From Terriglobia bacterium (lineage in GTDB: Bacteria; Acidobacteriota; Terriglobia; Bryobacterales; Bryobacteraceae), in assembly GCA_020073305.1 (NCBI GenBank), contig JAIQFK010000025.1, positions 41,356 through 105,355 on the forward strand: a DNA stretch of 64,000 nt, in the 5' to 3' direction. This document shows positions 17,722 to 25,285 of the stretch, one piece after another. Numbering within the stretch: the stretch's first letter is position 1; each line of letters opens with the position of its first letter. The translations under genes were made by a program, and so were the position numbers. The notes beneath the pieces are model-generated. The model ran no database searches. It worked only from the letters and a program-made list of their open reading frames with translations, and was not told the origin of the DNA.

Positions 17722-19170
17722 ATGGCCAAAGTTTTGATTCCAACTCCGCTCCGGCAGTACGCGGACAAGCACGATACGGTTGACCTCCGCGGCGCGACCG
17801 TCGGTGAGGTTTTGTCCAAGCTTACTACCCAGTACCAGGAACTGCGACGCCAGCTCTACAGCGATGAGGGCAAGCTGCGCAGCTTCGTGAACGTATACCT
17901 CAACGACGAGGATATCCGCTATTTGAAGAAAGAAGCTACGCCCGTTCAGGATAGCGATACCATTGCGATCGTCCCCAGCATCGCGGGTGGAGCGCCCGCG
18001 GTGGAAGCGCCTCCGCGAACCGCCACGCTTTCGAAAGAAGAGATCCTGCGCTACAGCCGGCACCTGATCATGCCCGAGGTTGGCATGGAAGGCCAGCTCA
18101 AGCTGAAGTCGGCCAAGGTTCTCATGATTGGCGCGGGTGGCCTCGGGGCGCCACTGGGCATGTACCTGGCAGCAGCAGGCGTGGGCCGGATCGGCATTGT
18201 GGATTTCGACGTGGTGGACTTCACCAACCTGCAGCGGCAGGTGATCCACGGCACAAGCGACGTGGGGCGCAAGAAGCTCGATTCCGCCGCCGACACGATG
18301 CACGAGATCAACCCGTACGTGCAGATCGACAAGCACGAGACGGCGCTGTCGAGCGAGAACGCGCTTGGACTTTTTAAGGACTACGACATCATCGTGGACG
18401 GCACGGATAATTTTCCCACGCGCTACCTGGTGAATGACGCGTGCGTGCTGACGGGGAAACCCAACGTGTACGGCTCGATTTTCCGCTTCGAGGGGCAGGC
18501 GACGGTTTTCGCTTACGAGAATGGACCGTGCTACCGCTGCCTGTATCCGGAACCGCCACCTCCGGGCCTGGTGCCGAGCTGCGCCGAGGGCGGAGTGCTG
18601 GGAATCTTGCCGGGGACGATTGGGCTGATCCAGGCAACCGAGACGGTCAAACTCATCCTGGGCAAAGGCGAGCCGCTGGTCGGCCGGCTGCTGCTCTACG
18701 ATGCGCTGGCCATGCGGTTCCGCGAGCTGAAGCTGCGCAAGAATCCCGAATGCCCGGTTTGCGGCAACCACAGGACCATCACCAAGCTGATCGACTACCA
18801 GCAATTCTGCGGCATTCCGCAGCACGAGCCTGCTCCCGCACCGGGAGTGGCGGAAGGCGAGATCGATCCGGTCGAAGTGAAAGCCAAGATCGATCGCGGC
18901 GACCGTTTCGTACTCATCGACGTGCGCGAGCCGCACGAATACCAGATCTGCAACATCCCATTCGCCAAGCTGATTCCGCTGGGCGAGCTGCCCAAGCGCG
19001 TCAACGAGCTGAACTCCGCGGACGAGATCGTCGCGCACTGCAAAAGCGGCATGCGCAGCGCCAAGGCGGTCGATTTTCTCAAACAGGCCGGCTTCAAGAA
19101 AGTCAAAAACATGAAGGGCGGCATCCTGGCGTGGAGCGATAAGGTCGATCCGCGAGTGCCGAAGTACTGA
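17722..19170 (+). CDS. Fusion: ThiS/MoaD-like sulfur carrier + MoeB/ThiF-like E1 + rhodanese
   Basis: 482 residues with three domains. Residues 1-90 are a ubiquitin-fold MoaD/CysO-like carrier ending in the diglycine G89-G90. A linker leads to a MoeB/ThiF-type adenylyltransferase (about 105-365): nucleotide loop GAGGLG at 137-142, zinc cysteines C270/C273 and C344/C347, and C287 in CAEGGVLG. A C-terminal rhodanese (about 380-480) has its sulfur-carrying Cys440 in HCKSGMRS. Together they would adenylate a carrier C-terminus and sulfurate it. The carrier's own diglycine is internal, so the fused carrier needs cleavage before use, unless it acts in another way. RBS AAGGAA sits eight bases before ATG. 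Confidence 0.92.
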   Translation: MAKVLIPTPLRQYADKHDTVDLRGATVGEVLSKLTTQYQELRRQLYSDEGKLRSFVNVYLNDEDIRYLKKEATPVQDSDTIAIVPSIAGGAPAVEAPPRTATLSKEEILRYSRHLIMPEVGMEGQLKLKSAKVLMIGAGGLGAPLGMYLAAAGVGRIGIVDFDVVDFTNLQRQVIHGTSDVGRKKLDSAADTMHEINPYVQIDKHETALSSENALGLFKDYDIIVDGTDNFPTRYLVNDACVLTGKPNVYGSIFRFEGQATVFAYENGPCYRCLYPEPPPPGLVPSCAEGGVLGILPGTIGLIQATETVKLILGKGEPLVGRLLLYDALAMRFRELKLRKNPECPVCGNHRTITKLIDYQQFCGIPQHEPAPAPGVAEGEIDPVEVKAKIDRGDRFVLIDVREPHEYQICNIPFAKLIPLGELPKRVNELNSADEIVAHCKSGMRSAKAVDFLKQAGFKKVKNMKGGILAWSDKVDPRVPKY

Positions 19171-19177
19171 AGCTGAA

Positions 19178-19486
19178 ATGCCATTCGTGAAGGTCGCGCC
19201 GGCCGCTGGGCTGGAGGCCGATTCCGTGACGGAAGTTCTCGTCGGAGACACGCCGTACGCCATCTGCAACGTGGGCGGGAAGATTACCGCGCTGAGCGGG
19301 ATCTGCCCGCACCACGGCGGGCCGCTGGGGCAGGGCGCGATCAACGGTCCGAACGTCGTTTGCCCCTGGCACGCGTGGGAGTGGAACTGCGCCACCGGCG
19401 AAAACGACATGGACCCTTCCAAGAAAGTCGCCACCTGCGAAGTGAAGATCGAGGACGGCGGCATTTTCCTGAATCTTCCCGCCTAG
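19178..19486 (+). CDS. Rieske [2Fe-2S] ferredoxin-like protein
   Basis: 102 residues, a soluble Rieske domain without signal or membrane helix. The cluster ligands are C43 and H45 (CPHHG) and C62 and H65 (CPWH), the two-box pattern of Rieske proteins and of NirD / dioxygenase-type ferredoxins. It lies seven bases after the fusion gene and directly abuts mutM, inside the sulfur operon. It may deliver electrons to a step in sulfur transfer or belong to an unlinked oxygenase; the sequence does not decide. Confidence 0.9.
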   Translation: MPFVKVAPAAGLEADSVTEVLVGDTPYAICNVGGKITALSGICPHHGGPLGQGAINGPNVVCPWHAWEWNCATGENDMDPSKKVATCEVKIEDGGIFLNLPA

Positions 19487-20281
19487 GTGCCTGAACTTCC
19501 CGAGGTCGAAACCATTACCCGTGCGCTAGCCCCGCATCTGCGCGGAAGAAGCATCGTCAGCGCGGAGTTCCGCTGCCTGCGTGTCTTGCGCGGTGATCCG
19601 GACGAGACTGCGGCGGCGCTCGCGGGCCGCAAGGTGCGCGGAGTCGAGCGCCACGGCAAATTTATTGAGATCAAGCTGGATGGCGGGCGCTCGTTCGTCG
19701 TGCATCTGGGCATGACGGGCAAGCTGTTGATGAACGGCGCGCCGGGCAAGCACACGCACGCCATTCTGACGCTCGATCGCGGCGTGCTGCTCTATGACGA
19801 CAGCCGCCAGTTCGGTCGGCTGGAACTGAGCCAAGGGCTGCCGGCGCGCGTGGCCAAATTAGGTCCCGAACCGCTTGAGATTTCGCTCAGTGAGTTCGCG
19901 GCACGGCTGCGCAAGCACAAGACGAAGATGAAAGCGCTGCTGCTCAATCAGACTTTCGTGCGCGGCATCGGAAATATTTATGCGGACGAAGCGCTGTTCC
20001 GCGCCGGGATTCATCCGCTGACCATCGCCGCGCGCCTGCGGCCGGACCGTATCAAGAAGCTGCTCACGGCCATCCAGCGAGTTCTCAGCGAAGCCATCAA
20101 GGCCGGCGGTTCGTCGATTTCAGATTATGTGGACGTCGACGGACGCCAAGGCAGCTTCCAGGTGCGGCATAACGTCTATCAGAAAACCGGCGAACCTTGC
20201 CCCCGTTGCGGCTCGAAGATTCGCAGAATTCTGGTCGCGCAGCGCGGGACGCATTTTTGTCCGCGGTGTCAGAAAAGGTAG
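19487..20281 (+). CDS. mutM: Formamidopyrimidine-DNA glycosylase (Fpg/MutM)
   Basis: 264 residues, with a GTG start at 19487 immediately after the TAG of the Rieske gene. The N-terminus PELPEVETI supplies the catalytic proline (after Met removal) and Glu of base-excision repair glycosylases. HLGMTGKLLMNG near 71 and the helix-two-turn-helix region NQTFVRGIGNIYADEALF near 155 are present. The C-terminal zinc finger (CPRCGSKI to HFCPRC) is complete with four cysteines. It removes 8-oxoguanine and ring-opened purines and nicks the abasic site. Its place at the end of a sulfur operon looks opportunistic. Confidence 0.96.
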   Translation: MPELPEVETITRALAPHLRGRSIVSAEFRCLRVLRGDPDETAAALAGRKVRGVERHGKFIEIKLDGGRSFVVHLGMTGKLLMNGAPGKHTHAILTLDRGVLLYDDSRQFGRLELSQGLPARVAKLGPEPLEISLSEFAARLRKHKTKMKALLLNQTFVRGIGNIYADEALFRAGIHPLTIAARLRPDRIKKLLTAIQRVLSEAIKAGGSSISDYVDVDGRQGSFQVRHNVYQKTGEPCPRCGSKIRRILVAQRGTHFCPRCQKR

Positions 20282-20287
20282 TTAGCT

Positions 20288-20602
20288 CTAAGCGGCCTTC
20301 ACCGTCAACCGCACGCCGACTCTCTTCTGCAATACCTGGAGAATCGCGAAAAAGTTGGCCGTGTTGGGATTGCCGCTCGGGCCGAGCATGCGATGGAGAC
20401 TCTTGCTCGGCTTTTTCAAATCGGCGGCAAGCTTTTCGAATCCGATGGTCGCGTTGATGACGTCGCGCAAGACGGCTTTCCCCGTGCCCTCATCGCCGTT
20501 GAGATATGCGTTCACCGCCTCCGTCAGCAGCGCCTTTCGAAACTTGCTGTCACGCTGAGCCCGATCGTAGACCGTCTCCCGAAATTCTTTGGTCAGTGCC
20601 AT
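20288..20602 (-). CDS. HigA-like addiction-module antidote / HTH regulator (COG3636-like)
   Basis: 104 residues. The second half has the helix-turn-helix layout of the COG3636 'putative addiction module antidote' group: GFEKLAADLKKPSKSLHRMLG followed by NPNTANFFAILQVLQKRVGVRLTV. It should bind its own promoter and neutralise a RelE/HigB-type toxin, but no such toxin gene is adjacent. Instead the gene's start lies inside the 3' end of a frameshifted hicB-like gene, so the module looks orphaned. A fragment of a second copy lies near 21807-21840. Confidence 0.8.
   Translation of the reverse strand: MALTKEFRETVYDRAQRDSKFRKALLTEAVNAYLNGDEGTGKAVLRDVINATIGFEKLAADLKKPSKSLHRMLGPSGNPNTANFFAILQVLQKRVGVRLTVKAA
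20453..20486. repeat. Antitoxin-gene segment repeated at 21807-21840
   Basis: This part of the antidote gene (coding for TGKAVLRDVIN on the minus strand) has 22 identical bases in 21807-21828, plus a similar flank. See the pseudogene entry at 21807. Confidence 0.6.
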
Positions 20603-20791
20603 TCAAGTATGCTCGGGGGGACTGAGTCACCATGCTTTTTCAAGCTCTCAAGGTAGCCTTCGATTGCGTACCGGATGTTTTCGGTGGCCTCGGAGCGCGT
20701 TTGGCCCTGGGAAAACACAGCCGGGAAGAGCCGGACAAGTGGCAACAAACACCCCGTCCTCGTCTTGCTCCAGATACACGCGATACTTCAT
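20593..20791 (-). pseudogene. Frameshifted HicB-family antitoxin gene
   Basis: From ATG at 20791 the frame reads MKYRVYLEQDEDGVFVATCPALPGC, the N-terminus of HicB-like proteins. After the T-run near 20712-20716 the match continues one frame over (SQGQTRSEATENIRYAIEG, then YLESLKKHG) to TGA at 20593-20595. The span of 199 bases is 66 codons plus one, which fits a single-base insertion. The repaired protein would be about 65 residues, normal for this family. The repaired stop overlaps the ATG of the antidote gene, so the two once formed a coupled pair. No hicA toxin is seen upstream. A sequencing error in the homopolymer is the main alternative. Confidence 0.75.
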
Positions 20792-21026
20792 CGGTCGACA
20801 TTCTATCAGAGCGAAGACGAGCAAAACCGAAATGCCGCTACTTCGCATATCGAGAGCGGCATCGAGCGGCCGGCCTGGGGGAGCCGTGGTAGACAGGGCT
20901 GAAGAACATGGAAACACGGAGGCTGTCCCTATGGTGCCTAATCCTATGGTGCCTATCGTTCCCGTTCTATCGTTCCTCAGGATTGTGCTGATGGTGATGA
21001 TTCATCGATACTGAACGGGAGGAACC

Positions 21027-21449
21027 ATGAGCGTACGGTACGATACCCAAACGGGACAGAAGGTTATCGACCTAAGCGGGCCTAGCTTTCTAACGGGCCT
21101 CGTTCGAGTAGTGATCGTCGGATCCGCTCTCGTCGCATTCCTGGCCTGGTGCATGTCCTATTTTGACAGCTACTCTTCACACGACATATGGACCGTCAGA
21201 AGCTGGCGGGAAAACACCATAACGCTGGAGAACGAAGGGAAGACGTACACAGCAAAATGCGTCGATCAGCGAGGATGCCTGTACGTTCACTCCAAAGTGG
21301 GCAGCGAAATGATCAACAAGGGGTCCGCAACGCTGTTCGGAAACCAAACCAACCCCGCACCACTCCGCATACAGCTCCTCGACGACTACTTGTTCATCGG
21401 CGCAGAGCGGGCCGAGAAGTACCAGATCACAGCCGTCTCATCTCGCTAG
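21027..21449 (+). CDS. Hypothetical single-pass membrane protein
   Basis: 140 residues, not recognised. A strong RBS (GGGAGGA, about six bases before ATG) supports the start. One transmembrane helix covers about residues 22-43 (FLTGLVRVVIVGSALVAFLA). The rest (about 95 residues) is probably outside the membrane, beta-rich and with two cysteines (KCVDQRGCLY). It lies in the decayed toxin-antitoxin area and has no obvious operon partner other than the small gene 25 bases downstream. Confidence 0.6.
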   Translation: MSVRYDTQTGQKVIDLSGPSFLTGLVRVVIVGSALVAFLAWCMSYFDSYSSHDIWTVRSWRENTITLENEGKTYTAKCVDQRGCLYVHSKVGSEMINKGSATLFGNQTNPAPLRIQLLDDYLFIGAERAEKYQITAVSSR

Positions 21450-21474
21450 CCAATTTAAATGGTAGGATTACGCC

Positions 21475-21708
21475 ATGTGTTTGGACAGTTGGAGCGACGC
21501 CCTAGAAACAGCAAGGTACTTGTTAGGAAGTGGTGCTGTTGACAAAGCACTAAATGCTGTTGCGAAAGCTCTACTGGACGCAAAAATCGACGGTCTAGAA
21601 GAGGCGATTGGGCAGGTAGCACAGGGCGGGAAACGTGGCCAAACCCTAGCATCAATCGAAGAAACGTTACGGGTTCGCCGTAACCAACTGCAAGCTTGCT
21701 GTAGCTGA
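21475..21708 (+). CDS. Hypothetical small protein
   Basis: 77 residues, not recognised. AGGA seven bases before the ATG supports translation. The sequence is helical (ALETARYLLGSGAVDKALNAVAKALL), reminiscent of a TPR-like helical pair but too short to call. It has a paired cysteine near the end (ACCS). It follows the membrane protein by 25 bases. Confidence 0.45.
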   Translation: MCLDSWSDALETARYLLGSGAVDKALNAVAKALLDAKIDGLEEAIGQVAQGGKRGQTLASIEETLRVRRNQLQACCS

Positions 21709-21806
21709 TCCGTGGTGTTGAGGACTACAACGAATCAGGAAAACCGCTCGCTGGCGCACGGCTTAGAATGCGTCCGAATGAGCCGCGACCGCCAAGAAGC
21801 GGTTAG

Positions 21807-21840
21807 GTTGATGACGTCGCGCAAGACGCTTCTCCCCGTA
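21807..21840 (-). pseudogene. Fragment of a second antidote gene
   Basis: Read on the minus strand this gives FTGRSVLRDVINLTA, matching TGKAVLRDVINAT of the intact antidote gene. 22 bases are identical to 20453-20474. Outside about 35 bases the match stops. It is probably the remnant of a partial duplication, and brackets the region 20490-21806 with two copies of the same short sequence. Confidence 0.5.
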
Positions 21841-21855
21841 AAAAGCCGCCCCGCG

Positions 21856-22668
21856 CTAATCCGCCGGCTTCGGCCTTGGCGTGGCGTTGCCTTGCGTCAT
21901 GCCCATGGCCCACTTCACCGCTTCCAGCCACATCTGCTGGATGTCGGGGCGGTCCCAAACCTGTTCTTCGTGTCCTAGCGACGAATAAAAGACGCGCCCT
22001 TTGCCATAATCGCGCACCCACGTCACGGCGAAATCGCCGTCGGTGCGGTGGACGTTTTTCTTGGTGAGATCGACGGATTTGGTATCCAGGCTCATCAGCA
22101 CGCGCACGCGGTCGCGCGAGTAGTTTTTGAACTGATAGATCTCGTCGGTAATCTCGAACGACGGCGGGAAGTGTTTGGCGGCCGGAAACTCGCGGTCCTC
22201 AACATTGACGCGCACCTTCTGATGCCAGGGATGGTCGTTGAACCAGCCGCCGATCATTTCTCCGTACTCCGGCCACTTGTAGAAGGTGTCGGTGGCAGAG
22301 TGCGTGCCCAGAAATCCCTTGCCATCGTCCTTCACGAACGACAGGAGCGACGCTTTCTGCTCGTCATCCAGGGGAAGCTCGAGGGTGGTGTAAAACATGA
22401 CGGCATCGAAATAATCGATGTTCTTGGCATTGTTGCCCAGCTTCTTTTTGGTGAGCAGTTGCGTGTCGGTGCGGATATACGTATCCCACAACCCGGATTG
22501 CTGGCCGATCTTCTCAATGGTAGCCAGGGCATGGGAAATCGAATCGTGCTGAAACCCCTCCGACATCCCAATGGCCAGCAGCTTTTTGCGTTTCGCCTGC
22601 TGCGCCTGCGGGGAAGCGGTGATGGAAAACACCAGCACCAAGGAGGTAATCAGAGCGAATTTTTTCAT
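21856..22668 (-). CDS. Secreted ThuA-domain protein (trehalose-utilisation-like)
   Basis: 270 residues from ATG 22668, chosen because it opens a clear signal peptide (MKKFALITSLVLVFSITASPQAQQ); the upstream ATG at 22716 adds 16 residues of poor quality. The ThuA fold, a class I glutamine amidotransferase-like flavodoxin fold, is shown by LLAIGMSEGFQHDSISHAL, YFDAVMFYTTLELPL, GKGFLGTHSATDTF, FNDHPWHQKV and GKGRVFYSSLGHEEQVW. Members of this family occur in sugar-catabolism loci and include enzymes oxidising disaccharides, but the reaction here is unknown. Probably periplasmic. Confidence 0.88.
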   Translation of the reverse strand: MKKFALITSLVLVFSITASPQAQQAKRKKLLAIGMSEGFQHDSISHALATIEKIGQQSGLWDTYIRTDTQLLTKKKLGNNAKNIDYFDAVMFYTTLELPLDDEQKASLLSFVKDDGKGFLGTHSATDTFYKWPEYGEMIGGWFNDHPWHQKVRVNVEDREFPAAKHFPPSFEITDEIYQFKNYSRDRVRVLMSLDTKSVDLTKKNVHRTDGDFAVTWVRDYGKGRVFYSSLGHEEQVWDRPDIQQMWLEAVKWAMGMTQGNATPRPKPAD

Positions 22669-22752
22669 TTGATAGAGCCTCGCAGAAATCATCTCACCGG
22701 GGATGTGCGGGCGCAACCACTGCCGGGTCTCTACGTAATTGCGCTATGATGA

Positions 22753-23088
22753 ATGGCGTCGATCACAGTGAACCTATTTATCCGTTGCGCGATCTGGTGT
22801 GCCTGGCTACTCTGCGGCGCGGCCATTTCTGCGTCGCTCGACAGCGTGCCCGATTACCCTGCTGTGATCCAGCAGGTTCGTGCAGGCCAGTCGTCTCAGC
22901 TCCAGAGCCACTCTGGCCCAGCCAGCGCAATTCGTCATACGGCCACGGCCGGCGTTATTCCTGTCCTTCCAACAGCGTTCGATTGGCAATCGCTCCCATC
23001 AAGATTTGAAAGCACTCCCGCGCCTGGGGGTTTGCGATCCTTTGTTTGGCGGGCATCCGATTCGTCTCCCCCGCGGTATCGCGCCTAA
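22753..23088 (+). CDS. Possible small secreted protein (weak)
   Basis: 111 residues. The only support is an open frame with a signal-like N-terminus (SITVNLFIRCAIWCAWLLCGAAISAS). No family is recognised and the C-terminal half looks non-coding (serine, proline and arginine rich). It lies in a 689-base gap (22669-23357) between ThuA and the radical SAM gene. The rest of that gap (23089-23357) shows nothing I can support. Confidence 0.3.
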   Translation: MASITVNLFIRCAIWCAWLLCGAAISASLDSVPDYPAVIQQVRAGQSSQLQSHSGPASAIRHTATAGVIPVLPTAFDWQSLPSRFESTPAPGGLRSFVWRASDSSPPRYRA

Positions 23089-23357
23089 TGAAGGTTGCTG
23101 ACCACTCCCTGGCGGTCGTCGTTCGGAATCCGCCCTCTGCGCTGTCGGGTGCTCACCGAGGCGCGAGCATGAGGAAGCGGCTGCTCAGCGGAGTGGGTCG
23201 ACACTTGCTAACTTCGGCGCGGTTAGTGATGTCGAGGGTAGTGAACCTCACAGCGGGGTTCTGATTTTCCTGTATCTCCCTCGGACTCCGGCGCGTCGGT
23301 GTATGTATGCCAGTAGCAGGACATAAGAACAAGAGACGCAATTCATAGAGAGCGGAA

Positions 23358-24446
23358 ATGAAACCAATCGACTTCGTACATTCCTGGGGAAAAATCCTGC
23401 GTGGCAAAATCCCATTGCTCTCGATAGAGATTACGCGAGAGTGCCCCTTATCGTGTCCAGGCTGCTACGCCTATGGAGATTCTCACCTGGCTGGCGGGAC
23501 CCAGCTCAAGGACTTGAGCGATTTTCGCGGCGACGATCTGGTTAACGGCATCCTGCGATTAGTGGAGCAGCACGATCCCGTTCAAGTCTCGCTGGTCGGC
23601 GGTGAACCATTGATTCGCCACCGGGAGCTCAGCAAGGTTCTCCCCATGCTCAGCCAGCGCGGGACCTTCACCATGATCGTCACCAGCGCGGTCATCCCCA
23701 TCCCCGCCGATTGGTTCGCGCTGCCTCGCGTGACGGTTGCGGTGTCCATTGACGGATTGGCGCGGCACCACGATATCCGGCGCAAGCCCGCCACCTACGA
23801 ACTGATTCTGAGGAATATTGCGGGCCGGCGAGTCAACGTCCATTGCACCGTCGTACGTGCGCATATGGAGCAGCCCGGCTACTACGATGAGTTCCTCGCC
23901 TTCTGGAGTTCCCGCCCGGAAGTGAACCGCATTTGGCTCAGCATCTACACCCCGCAGCGTGGTGAGCAAGCCGCGGAAATGCTCACGCCGGAGGACCGCC
24001 TGAGTTTAGCCGATCAGCTTCCGACGCTTTCGCGCCGGTATCCAAAGCTGCTGGTTCCCGATGGAATGGCCCAAGCTTTCCTTCATCCTCCGTCGAGTCC
24101 GGCCGAGTGCATTTTTTCCCGGATGTCAGTGAACTACACGGCCGACCTGCGTACTCAGGTCGAGCCATGCATCTTCGGTGGCGATCCGGATTGCAGCCAG
24201 TGTGGCTGCTCGATCAGTGCCGGACTTCACTGGGTCGGTGGTTTGCAGGTTGCCGGACCGCTGCGCGTCCGCCATCTGGTGCAGTCATCCATGGCGGTCG
24301 GCTCTGTGGTAAGCCGCGTCATTCCGAATCACGTTCGATTTCCGCGATGGTCTCCGGCTCCGGAATCGGTTTCGACATTGGTCCAAATCGACTCGGGTAG
24401 ACCGGACGGGGAGCTTTCTCAACGGCTGGCGAATCCACAGTCGTAA
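23358..24446 (+). CDS. Radical SAM protein with C-terminal cysteine cluster
   Basis: 362 residues. The radical SAM cluster motif CxxxCxxC is at C29, C33 and C36 (ECPLSCPGCYAYG). The glycine-rich SVGGEPLIRH-type motif (VSLVGGEPL) is near 78-86, and VAVSIDGLARHHD near 130. A C-terminal set of cysteines (PCIFGGDPDCSQCGCS, about 270-285) could bind a second cluster as in SPASM/twitch enzymes. Such proteins modify peptides, lipids or cofactors by 5'-deoxyadenosyl radical chemistry. No substrate peptide or partner gene is adjacent, so the substrate is open. Confidence 0.85.
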   Translation: MKPIDFVHSWGKILRGKIPLLSIEITRECPLSCPGCYAYGDSHLAGGTQLKDLSDFRGDDLVNGILRLVEQHDPVQVSLVGGEPLIRHRELSKVLPMLSQRGTFTMIVTSAVIPIPADWFALPRVTVAVSIDGLARHHDIRRKPATYELILRNIAGRRVNVHCTVVRAHMEQPGYYDEFLAFWSSRPEVNRIWLSIYTPQRGEQAAEMLTPEDRLSLADQLPTLSRRYPKLLVPDGMAQAFLHPPSSPAECIFSRMSVNYTADLRTQVEPCIFGGDPDCSQCGCSISAGLHWVGGLQVAGPLRVRHLVQSSMAVGSVVSRVIPNHVRFPRWSPAPESVSTLVQIDSGRPDGELSQRLANPQS

Positions 24447-24459
24447 GAGAATGGGTCAA

Positions 24460-25281
24460 CTACGTCTTCATCACGCGCCGCAGCGTGTACGCGGCCGGAT
24501 TGATGTTGTCGTGCTCCAGCCGTTTCCAGTCGTCAGTGACGTGGATCAGTTTGCCGCTGACGTGATTAGAGCGCTCCGTAGCCAGGAACAGCGCCAACTG
24601 AATTTGCTTTTCCGCTGAAGCGCCGCCGGTAATGCGCACGTGCTCGGCTTCTTCGAGATCCTTCGAGCCGGCGCGGGCGCCCGCCTGAATGATCTCATCG
24701 GTCATGCTGGTGTAGGTGCCACCCGGCGAAAGGGCGTTCACCTGCACGTTGTGATCCCTGACTTCCTCCGCCAGCGTTTCCACCAGCCGCACCACCGCCG
24801 CTTTGGACGCGGCAAAGACCGCGAAGTTCGGCCGCGCATCCGCCGCGCCTGGTCCGCTCAGCACAATGATCTTTCCCGATCGCCGCTCCACCATCTGCGG
24901 CAGCACTGCATAACAGGAATTCATGACGCCAAGAACATTGGTATCGAGCACCTCGGCCCACTGTTTGGGCTTGTCTTCGGCGAAAGGTCCGATTGGCCCT
25001 TGCACCGCGGCTCCGGCGATGAGCACGTGCACGCCGCCGAACACCACGCGCATGCGATCCACCGCGGCGCTGATCTGCTCGAAATCCCGGACATCGGCCC
25101 GGATGCGCAAGGCCGCGCCGCCGGCGTGCTCGATCTCGAGCTTGGTGGCGTCGAGCTCGGCCTGGCTGCGCGAAAGCAACCCCACGCGGGCGCCGGTTCG
25201 CGCAAAACCCAGAGCGAGGCGCTTGCCGATTCCCCGCCCTGCCCCGGTAATCAGAACACCTTGATCCTTGAGTGTCCGCAC
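24460..25281 (-). CDS. Short-chain dehydrogenase/reductase family protein, catalytic Tyr replaced by Phe
   Basis: 273 residues with a Rossmann fold. The cofactor loop is TGAGRGIG (12-19), and the NAG-equivalent region is LIAGAAVQG. The usual YxxxK catalytic pair reads FAASK, so the tyrosine is phenylalanine (codon TTT). The preceding serine is in VLSGPGAA. A simple SDR without this tyrosine should be a poor oxidoreductase; it may bind a nucleotide or use another residue. It is the last gene of a minus-strand group, four bases after the 484-residue membrane protein. Confidence 0.85.
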   Translation of the reverse strand: MRTLKDQGVLITGAGRGIGKRLALGFARTGARVGLLSRSQAELDATKLEIEHAGGAALRIRADVRDFEQISAAVDRMRVVFGGVHVLIAGAAVQGPIGPFAEDKPKQWAEVLDTNVLGVMNSCYAVLPQMVERRSGKIIVLSGPGAADARPNFAVFAASKAAVVRLVETLAEEVRDHNVQVNALSPGGTYTSMTDEIIQAGARAGSKDLEEAEHVRITGGASAEKQIQLALFLATERSNHVSGKLIHVTDDWKRLEHDNINPAAYTLRRVMKT

Positions 25282-25285
25282 GCGA

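Noticed and set aside
17692..19464. Open frame of 590 codons on the minus strand opposite the carrier-E1-rhodanese fusion
   Set aside because: The plus strand shows three well-defined domains with active-site residues; the antisense reading matches nothing.
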